In this document: in pieces, positions 1 to 4,772 of the stretch
How positions within the stretch are numbered: the stretch's first letter is position 1
Layout of the letters: every line of letters begins with the position of its first letter
Assembly (NCBI GenBank): GCA_011524845.1
Contig: WTJL01000108.1
Span: 1-6,605, forward strand
Origin: Flavobacteriales bacterium
GTDB lineage: Bacteria; Bacteroidota; Bacteroidia; Flavobacteriales_D; Sanyastnellaceae
Length of the DNA: 6,605 nucleotides
Direction of reading: 5' to 3'
Notes under the pieces: model-generated
Told to the model about the DNA's origin: nothing
Database searches by the model: none
The model's input: the letters and a program-made list of their open reading frames with translations, nothing else
Program-made: the position numbers and the translations under genes

Positions 1-2
1 AT

Positions 3-1181
3 GCCTACTACGCTCAAGAGATTCACGCGCAACAACCCGAAAGCGCCGACGGCATCTGGAACCGATTGGAGTACCGTCCACTTGAGGGGTTTGTTTTTGC
101 CATCACTCCCTTCAACTTCACAGCGATTTCGGGCAACCTGCCCGCCGTCGCTGCGCTGATGGGCAACGTGGTGGTGTGGAAGCCCTCCGACACCCAAGTG
201 TACAGTGCCCAGGTCATCATGGAAATCTTCCAAGCGGCAGGTCTCCCCGACGGCGTCATCAACATGGTCACCTGCGACGGTCCAGTCGCTGGAGACGTAG
301 TTTTCAAGCACCGCGAGTTTGCAGGATTGCACTTCACGGGTTCCACCGGAGTCTTCCGTCACTTGTGGAAGACCATCGGTGAAAACCTAGAAATGTACCG
401 GAGCTACCCACGAATTGTTGGGGAAACGGGTGGAAAAGACTTTGTGGTCGCCCACCCGAGCGCCGAAGTGAGTGCCGTGGTGACGGGGCTGATTCGTGGT
501 GCGTTTGAGTTCCAAGGCCAAAAGTGCAGCGCGGCGTCTCGCGCCTACATGCCGGCGTCCATTTGGCCAGCCATCAAAGCGGAGATGCAAGACGAGCTTG
601 CCACCCTCAAAATGGGATCCCCCGAAGATTTCAGCAACTTCATCAACGCAGTTATTGACCGACGAGCGTTCGACAAAATCAAGGGATACATCGACTTCGC
701 ATCCAACGCGTCCGACGCGGAGATCATTGCCGGTGGAGGATGTGACGACAGCGTCGGATACTTTGTCGAGCCCACGGTGATTGAAACGTCCAACCCCCAC
801 TTCAAGAGCATGGTCGAGGAGATCTTTGGTCCTGTCTTGACAGTGTACGTTTACGACGACAGCACGGACGATGCCTTTGAACGTGTCTTGGATTTGGTGG
901 ATTCCACCTCCGAATACGCCTTGACGGGTGCGGTTTTCTCACAAGACCGCTACGCCCTTGACTTGGCTTCCAAGAAGCTTGAGAATGCTGCCGGAAACTT
1001 TTACCTCAACGACAAGCCCACCGGGGCTGTTGTGGGGCAACAGCCCTTCGGCGGAGCCCGTGGGTCAGGCACCAACGACAAAGCTGGGTCTTACTTGAAT
1101 TTGTTGCGTTGGGTCTCGCCACGCACCATCAAAGAAGCGCTGGTGTCTCCCACCAACTATAGATACCCTTTTTTGGGCTGA
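3..1181 (+). CDS. pruA: L-glutamate gamma-semialdehyde (1-pyrroline-5-carboxylate) dehydrogenase, 5'-truncated
   Basis: This enzyme performs the second step of proline catabolism, the NAD-dependent oxidation of glutamate 5-semialdehyde (the open form of P5C) to glutamate in the cytoplasm. The frame is open from base 3, and 392 residues are visible up to the TGA at 1179-1181. Bacterial and mitochondrial enzymes of this type have about 540-565 residues, so roughly 150 N-terminal residues lie before the window. Fragment residues 36-39 PFNF and 59-63 WKPSD are conserved ALDH cofactor-site motifs. The general-base Glu is in GETGGK (fragment residue 141, bases 423-425) and the nucleophile Cys in GQKCSAASR (residue 175, bases 525-527). 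EEIFGPV (272-278) and the C-terminal GQQPFGGARGSGTNDKAG block (345-362) follow. The close match to the ALDH4A1/PruA subfamily through to the C terminus, especially GGARxSGTNDK, separates it from generic aldehyde dehydrogenases. It is the single-function form at its C-terminal end; whether a PRODH domain precedes it cannot be seen, but is unlikely for this subfamily. No frameshift is seen. Confidence 0.95.
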   Translation, partial: AYYAQEIHAQQPESADGIWNRLEYRPLEGFVFAITPFNFTAISGNLPAVAALMGNVVVWKPSDTQVYSAQVIMEIFQAAGLPDGVINMVTCDGPVAGDVVFKHREFAGLHFTGSTGVFRHLWKTIGENLEMYRSYPRIVGETGGKDFVVAHPSAEVSAVVTGLIRGAFEFQGQKCSAASRAYMPASIWPAIKAEMQDELATLKMGSPEDFSNFINAVIDRRAFDKIKGYIDFASNASDAEIIAGGGCDDSVGYFVEPTVIETSNPHFKSMVEEIFGPVLTVYVYDDSTDDAFERVLDLVDSTSEYALTGAVFSQDRYALDLASKKLENAAGNFYLNDKPTGAVVGQQPFGGARGSGTNDKAGSYLNLLRWVSPRTIKEALVSPTNYRYPFLG

Positions 1182-1202
1182 TCCGTTCAAGGACACGCAC
1201 AC

Positions 1203-1232
1203 AAAAAAGGCACCTTTTCAGGTGCCTTTTTT
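1203..1232. terminator. Bidirectional Rho-independent terminator between pruA and the convergent gene
   Basis: Six A residues (1203-1208), a perfect 6-bp GC-rich stem GGCACC/GGTGCC (1209-1214 with 1221-1226), a TTTTCA loop and six T residues (1227-1232). The symmetric A-run/T-run layout gives a U-tract on either strand. It lies 21 bases after the pruA stop and 20 bases after the stop of the minus-strand gene, so it can end both transcripts. Confidence 0.92.
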
Positions 1233-1252
1233 ATGATTGGTATGTGCCGTTT

Positions 1253-1810
1253 TCAATCTTCCGGGTAGGGGCTAACAGGGATCGCTGCCATGTCTACGCG
1301 TTGAGCTTTACCGCCCATCACTGACTTGAACACTTTGGCATGCTCCGACTTCAAGGCTCCATTGGGCTCGAGCCACTTGGTGAGAACCACCATCTTGTCT
1401 TTTTTACCTGCACGACCGACCGTGGTGATTTTACCATGAACGGTCCTGAGGCGGAAAGCACTGTTGAGAATGCTTGCCTTGGCCGACTCTTTTCTCGCTT
1501 CGGGGATTTTGTGAATCGACATGGCGTCAGCAATCAACTCGTCGTAGCTCATGGGGCGGTTCCTCGCACGCAAACGTTTTTGGATGAAGGCTCCCCATAT
1601 GCTCTTGGGTCCGCGCTTCTTGGGCGGCAATCCCTTGGCCGTAAGGCCCGCGGAAGGCTTGGAAGGCGAGGTCAGCGTTTTGCTAGACACCCCGAGTTTG
1701 CTCAGCATGAGATCAACGAGCTGCAGCTCTTTGGTCAATCGATGATGCTCGTTCGTGAAATGGGCTTTCAATGAAGCGATTTCTTTCGAAGTAAAGTCAA
1801 TTTTTGACAT
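1253..1810 (-). CDS. Hypothetical basic protein, coiled coil plus possible winged-helix DNA-binding domain
   Basis: I do not recognise this 185-residue protein. The chosen start (MSKIDFTSKE, ATG at 1810-1808) is preceded by an A-rich leader without a Shine-Dalgarno, as is common in Bacteroidota. The frame stays open upstream to about 1999, but that extension would cross a candidate promoter (1865-1896) and the hairpin after rnpB, so the short start is preferred. Visible architecture: residues 1-40 are charged and helical with heptad-like Leu/Ile spacing (possible coiled coil); residues 41-65 are a Ser/Pro/Gly/Lys-rich linker; residues 64-69 KKRGPK are an AT-hook-like basic patch. Residues 71-150 could fold as a winged helix, with helix SYDELIADAM (88-97), a second long helix near 105-120, and a beta wing around KITTVGRAGKKDKMVVL (127-143). 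There is no signal peptide or membrane segment in this form. A nucleoid-associated or regulatory DNA-binding role is inference from shape and charge only. It ends tail-to-tail with pruA. Confidence 0.75.
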   Translation of the reverse strand: MSKIDFTSKEIASLKAHFTNEHHRLTKELQLVDLMLSKLGVSSKTLTSPSKPSAGLTAKGLPPKKRGPKSIWGAFIQKRLRARNRPMSYDELIADAMSIHKIPEARKESAKASILNSAFRLRTVHGKITTVGRAGKKDKMVVLTKWLEPNGALKSEHAKVFKSVMGGKAQRVDMAAIPVSPYPED

Positions 1811-1864
1811 TTTCGAGAATGGAATTTTGGAGAGGTTTTGTCTACACTGTTGCGTTGGCGGGCG

Positions 1865-1896
1865 CAAATTTAGTAGCAAAAAGAGTGCGCCACCAA
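1865..1896 (-). promoter_or_regulatory. Candidate Bacteroidota-type promoter for the hypothetical gene
   Basis: On the minus strand, TAAATTTG (1872-1865) is an exact match to the Bacteroidota -7 consensus TAnnTTTG. A TTG core of the -33 element (1896-1894) lies 21 bases upstream, within the usual spacing. Transcription would begin near 1858-1860 and leave a leader of about 50 nt before the ATG at 1810. This supports the short start of the gene. The match is by eye only. Confidence 0.55.
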
Positions 1897-1967
1897 CCCA
1901 AATGAAGATCCAGTACAAACTTTGAGATTGCGCCAGCAAACTTTCCTCATTTTCGTCAGGATATGGA

Positions 1968-1997
1968 GAAGGGAGACGCGTTTCCGCATCTCCCCTC
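1968..1997 (-). terminator. Strong GAAA-capped hairpin just after rnpB (terminator or 3'-processing element)
   Basis: On the minus strand (the rnpB sense), a 13-bp stem can form between 1997-1985 and 1980-1968, with only G·U wobbles as imperfections. It is closed by a GAAA tetraloop (1984-1981), a GNRA-type loop. It starts within a few bases of the RNase P RNA 3' end and is preceded by CTTTTT (2003-1998). The sequence after the stem (TCCATATCC) is not U-rich, so it is not a textbook intrinsic terminator. It may block trimming by 3' exonucleases or mark a processing site. It also argues that this stretch is not the N-terminal coding part of the next gene. Confidence 0.55.
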
Positions 1998-1998
1998 A

Positions 1999-2332
1999 AA
2001 AAGCACGGTGTAAGCCGGATTCTGTTCCCCGAAGGGCTCTGCCATTGATCTAACGCGACCTACCCTCTGACTCAAGCGGGACGCTTTCAAACGTCAGTTT
2101 ACATGGTCTTGCAACCCACAAGGTTTACCCAAGCCGCAAGGTCACCCTTGCGCTGGTGAGCTCTTACCTCACCTTTTCACCCTTGCCTGTGCCCGAAGGC
2201 CATCGGCGGTTTGAATCTCTGTGGCACTGTCTGTCACGTTCCGTTGAACGCGCCTTCCCTTTCGGAAAGTGTGGCTCCCTGTGTTGTCCGGACTTTCCTC
2301 CCCACAAGTGAGGCGGCAGAGTCAACCGTGTG
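1999..2332 (-). ncRNA. rnpB: RNase P RNA (catalytic subunit), type A-like, compact
   Basis: This is the ribozyme that removes the 5' leader of pre-tRNAs together with the RnpA protein. On the minus strand, P1 pairs CACGGT (2330-2325) with ACCGTG (2009-2004), which sets the ends to within a few bases. Conserved GAGGAAAGTCCGGACA (2300-2285) and ACAGAATCCGGCTTA (2025-2011) form P4: AAG-U-CCGGA pairs with UCCGGCUU, leaving a bulged U at 2292 equivalent to E. coli U69, with a G-C to A-U change relative to E. coli that preserves pairing. Also visible are CCGCCGATGGCC, a P9 hairpin with UUCG loop (2200-2191), the core AGGTGAGGTAAGAGCTCACC (2174-2155), P12 with a GTGA tetraloop (2152-2135), P16 (2097-2093 with 2071-2067), P17 (2086-2074), GGGTAGG of L15 (2065-2059) and a CCC-UUCG-GGG hairpin (2036-2027). 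GGGA (2279-2276) can pair with TCCC in L17, forming P6, a type A hallmark. P18 appears absent. The length of about 330 nt is short for type A. There is no reading frame of note here. Confidence 0.96.
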
Positions 2333-2333
2333 A

Positions 2334-2341
2334 CAAAATTA
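2334..2341 (-). promoter_or_regulatory. Candidate -7 promoter element of rnpB
   Basis: On the minus strand TAATTTTG (2341-2334) matches the Bacteroidota -7 consensus TAnnTTTG exactly. It lies just upstream of the 5' strand of helix P1 (2330), which puts the expected transcription start almost at the mature RNA 5' end. No clear TTTG -33 element is seen at 19-23 bases upstream, so the call rests on the -7 box and its position. Confidence 0.5.
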
Positions 2342-2378
2342 CGACATCGCTTCTGCATGCGTCCGCTAGTTTCGCGGC

Positions 2379-3464
2379 ATGAAACAGCTGTGGACAAAAA
2401 CGTGTGGTGTGGGCCTCTTGGTCGCGATGGCCAGTTGTGAATCTTCCGCTCCTCAGGCCAAGGAAGAATCGCCGTCGAAGGAAGTTCATTTGACCAATGT
2501 GAGGCAGCTCACGTTTGGGGGAGACAATGCGGAAGCTTACTGGGCCTTTGCAGGGGATGCCCTCATTTACCAAACCACGCAGCCCCAAGCGGGCATTCCG
2601 TGCGACCAAATTTGGAAGATGCCCCTGGATGCAGATGGCACGGCCGACGGAACAGCCGCCCCTACTCGGGTCAGCAGCGGACAAGGACGAACCACCTGCC
2701 CTTATTTCCTACCCGGGGACTCCGTGGTGGTGTACGCCACCACCGAGGGCGCCGACCTGGCGTGTCCTGAGGTGCCGGAGCGGGGCCCTGAAGGGCGCTA
2801 CGTCTGGCCCATTTACGACAGCTACGACCTGGTTCTCCAGAACCTGAATTCGGGAGAGGTCACCACCATCGCCTCCAGTCCGGCGTACGATGCCGAAGCC
2901 ACCGTGAGTCCCAAAGGCGACCGCATGGTGTTCACGAGCACGCGCCATGGCGATTTGGACTTGTACACCTGCGCACTGGACGGCAGCGATGTCAAGCAGG
3001 TCACCCACGAGCTTGGCTACGACGGAGGGGCGTTCTTTTCTCCGGATGGTGAGCAGTTGATCTGGAGGGCGTCTCGCCCCCAAACGCAGGAGGAGGTGGA
3101 CAAATACACCTCTCTCCTTTCGCAAGGCATGGTGGAACCCACTTCCATGGAGCTTTTTGTCGCGAACGCCGACGGAAGCAACGCACGGCAAATCACCCAC
3201 TTGGGCGGTGCCAACTGGGCCCCATTCTTTCATCCCGATGGCCAGCGGGTGTTGTTTTCATCCAACCACAAGACGGGCCGGTTCCCCTTCAACATCTTCA
3301 TGGTCAACCTCGATGGATCCGGCCTTGAGCAGGTGACGTTCGACGAGGCCTTTGACAGCTTCCCCATGTTTTCGCCTGACGGCACCCAACTCGCCTTCAG
3401 TTCCAACCGCAACAACGGTCGGACCCGCAACACCAATTTGTTTGTGGCCGATTGGGTCGATTGA
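2379..3464 (+). CDS. TolB-like PD40 beta-propeller lipoprotein
   Basis: A 361-residue protein, probably anchored by lipid to the cell envelope and facing the periplasm or outer surface. ATG at 2379 is the only start after an in-frame TAG at 2367-2369. Residues 1-20 form a short type II signal peptide (Lys near the start, then GVGLLVAMAS and Cys20). The lipobox is imperfect, with Met rather than Leu at -3. A Ser/Glu/Lys-rich tether (21-36) follows. From about 40 to the end there are PD40/WD40-like blades. The clearest are VSPKGDRMVFTSTR (176-189), FSPDGEQLIWRASR (220-233), FHPDGQRVLFSSN (284-296) and FSPDGTQLAFSSNRN (331-345), each preceded by a QVT/QIT-type strand. Weaker blades lie at 41-67 and 94-120, giving about six in all. 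The N-terminal domain of true TolB is missing, so this is not the Tol-Pal component itself; substrate or partner is unknown. Mature-part cysteines 75, 107, 129 and 198 could form disulfides. It leads a run with rluE and plsC, and its stop shares a base with the rluE start. Confidence 0.88.
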   Translation: MKQLWTKTCGVGLLVAMASCESSAPQAKEESPSKEVHLTNVRQLTFGGDNAEAYWAFAGDALIYQTTQPQAGIPCDQIWKMPLDADGTADGTAAPTRVSSGQGRTTCPYFLPGDSVVVYATTEGADLACPEVPERGPEGRYVWPIYDSYDLVLQNLNSGEVTTIASSPAYDAEATVSPKGDRMVFTSTRHGDLDLYTCALDGSDVKQVTHELGYDGGAFFSPDGEQLIWRASRPQTQEEVDKYTSLLSQGMVEPTSMELFVANADGSNARQITHLGGANWAPFFHPDGQRVLFSSNHKTGRFPFNIFMVNLDGSGLEQVTFDEAFDSFPMFSPDGTQLAFSSNRNNGRTRNTNLFVADWVD

Positions 3465-4027
3465 TGGCGCGCAAGCTGTACATGCTGAACAAGCCGTTTG
3501 GTGTTCTGAGCCAACACCAAAACGAGGGGAATCGCCTCGGTTGGGGCAGCCTGAACCTGCCTTTCCCTGCCGACGTGTACTCCATGGGCAGACTCGATGC
3601 CGACAGCGAAGGATTGTTGATGTTCACGAACGACAACCGCCTCAAAACGCGGATGCTCGACCCCCAACAAGGACACCGACGAACCTACCACGTTCAGGTG
3701 GAGGGGTCGCCTTCAGAAGAGCAATTGACAGCCCTCGAGCAGCCCATGACCCTGCGCATCAAAGGCAAGGCATTTGTAACAAGAGGGTGTCAGGTTCGGG
3801 TCATCGAGCCAAACTGGCCGGACCGGGTGCCGCCCATTCGGGTGCGCAAAACCGTTCCTGACACCTGGCTGGAATTGTCGTTGGACGAAGGCAAAAACCG
3901 ACAAGTGCGACGCATGACTGCAGCTGTCGGGCTTCCTACCTTGCGGCTCATCCGCGTGGCCATGGGACCTTGGATCCTGAACGGTCTGGAACCCGGTGCG
4001 TGGAAAGAACTCGAACACCGCGATTGA
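3464..4027 (+). CDS. rluE: 23S rRNA pseudouridine synthase, RluE type
   Basis: A 187-residue pseudouridine synthase of the RsuA/RluE group. E. coli RluE isomerises U2457 in the peptidyl-transferase region of 23S rRNA, and this protein resembles it along its whole length. Visible motifs are LNKPFGVLSQ (8-17), the catalytic-Asp motif GRLDADSEGLL (42-52, nucleophile Asp45), YHVQVEG (75-81), PPIRVRKTVPDTWLEL (123-138) and EGKNRQVRRMTAAVGLPTLRLIR (142-164), the RNA-contacting tail motif. There is no N-terminal S4 domain, as in RluE and unlike RsuA or RluB. The ATG at 3464-3466 overlaps the TGA of the preceding lipoprotein gene by one base (TGATG). An in-frame TTG at 3452 would give four extra residues but is less likely. 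No Shine-Dalgarno is obvious, which fits re-initiation by terminating ribosomes. The modified nucleotide in this organism is inferred, not shown. Confidence 0.93.
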   Translation: MARKLYMLNKPFGVLSQHQNEGNRLGWGSLNLPFPADVYSMGRLDADSEGLLMFTNDNRLKTRMLDPQQGHRRTYHVQVEGSPSEEQLTALEQPMTLRIKGKAFVTRGCQVRVIEPNWPDRVPPIRVRKTVPDTWLELSLDEGKNRQVRRMTAAVGLPTLRLIRVAMGPWILNGLEPGAWKELEHRD

Positions 4028-4764
4028 TGAAAGCACTCGGTTGGCTGTACGCCCCATTCTGCACGCTGTTGTCCATTCTCCACACGGCGTTTTGCAGCGT
4101 GGTTGGGCTGGTCGCCATGGCGATCAACGCCAACAATGGGGACTGGGTGATGTGGAACGTGGGACGTGTGCTCTGGAGCCGCCCCTTGTTGAAGTGGATT
4201 GTAGGCGCCCCACTCGACCTCGACGTTCACCCCGACGCCCAGGCACTGGCCGACCGACAACAAGGAGTGGTGCTCGTGGCCAACCACACGAGCCTGCTCG
4301 ACATCAATGCCGCCTTTGCGGCGAGCCCCACCCCCATTGTGTTTTTGAGCAAGGCCAGCGTGAGAAAGGTTCCGCTGCTGGGAAAATTGAATGAATTGGC
4401 GGGCACGGTGTTCGTGGAACGTGGGAACCGCGCATCGTCGGAGAAGGCGGTCCAGCAATTGACAGAGACGTTGAAGCAAGGACGCAGCGTGCTGGTTTTT
4501 CCCGAAGGCACGCGGTCCAAAGACGGCCAACTTCAGCCGTTCAAAAAAGGCGCCTTCCATTTGGCGAAAGCTGCAGGTGCGCCGATTGTCCCCATGCACA
4601 TCTCCGGAACATGGAACCGACTTTCCCCCGACGCATGGCTCATTGGCCCATCGACAGCACCCGTGCGGGTGTCCATTGGCGCCCCCCTTTCAGAAAAGGA
4701 TGAAACGCCCGGCGACACCATGGCTCGGGCAGAGCATGCCGTGGCCGCGTTGGGGCAGCGTTGA
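4027..4764 (+). CDS. plsC: 1-acyl-sn-glycerol-3-phosphate acyltransferase (PlsC family)
   Basis: A 245-residue inner-membrane acyltransferase that most likely transfers an acyl chain to the sn-2 position of lysophosphatidic acid, giving phosphatidic acid for phospholipid synthesis. One hydrophobic N-terminal segment (about 8-33) anchors it. The four LPLAT motifs are in order: NHTSLLD (86-92) with the catalytic His87 and Asp92 of HX4D, VERGNR (130-135), FPEGTRS (158-164) for glycerol-phosphate binding, and APIVPMHI (185-192). Length and layout are normal for PlsC. Other LPLAT members, such as acyltransferases of ornithine lipid synthesis, share these motifs, so the exact acceptor is inferred. 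The ATG (4027-4029) shares one base with the rluE stop (TGATG), which implies translational coupling; the frame is open further upstream to 3970, but that would overlap rluE. The gene ends 8 bases before the stop of convergent fadH, and no terminator hairpin fits in the gap. Confidence 0.92.
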   Translation: MKALGWLYAPFCTLLSILHTAFCSVVGLVAMAINANNGDWVMWNVGRVLWSRPLLKWIVGAPLDLDVHPDAQALADRQQGVVLVANHTSLLDINAAFAASPTPIVFLSKASVRKVPLLGKLNELAGTVFVERGNRASSEKAVQQLTETLKQGRSVLVFPEGTRSKDGQLQPFKKGAFHLAKAAGAPIVPMHISGTWNRLSPDAWLIGPSTAPVRVSIGAPLSEKDETPGDTMARAEHAVAALGQR

Positions 4765-4772
4765 TCAGGAAT

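Noticed and set aside
1..66. ATG at base 1 and TTG at base 66 as possible starts of the first gene
   Set aside because: The ATG is in another frame from the dehydrogenase. The true frame is open from base 3, and its residues before base 66 (AYYAQEIHAQQPESADG) still match P5C dehydrogenases, so the gene simply enters from outside the window.
1253..1990. Similar SPYPED/SPYPDE strings at the end of the hypothetical protein and in its upstream open frame, suggesting a duplication
   Set aside because: The underlying DNA is not similar enough to be a repeat, and the upstream copy lies in the hairpin region that is probably noncoding.
2000..2333. Dense hairpins and conserved blocks considered as a riboswitch or tmRNA
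   Set aside because: The P4 helix with bulged U, the GAGGAAAGTCCGG and ACAGAATCCGGCTTA blocks, and P1 closing both ends identify RNase P RNA. No tag peptide frame or tRNA-like end is present.
2164..2684. Minus-strand open frames over and beside rnpB (77 and 120 codons)
   Set aside because: They lie on the RNase P RNA or antisense to the lipoprotein gene, have no recognisable protein features, and are explained by the RNA and by codon bias of the opposite strand.
3790..4599. Long minus-strand open frame (269 codons) antisense to rluE and plsC
   Set aside because: The translation is rich in His, Arg, Gln and Cys with no motif, typical of the shadow of a GC-rich gene. The plus-strand genes carry full catalytic motifs.
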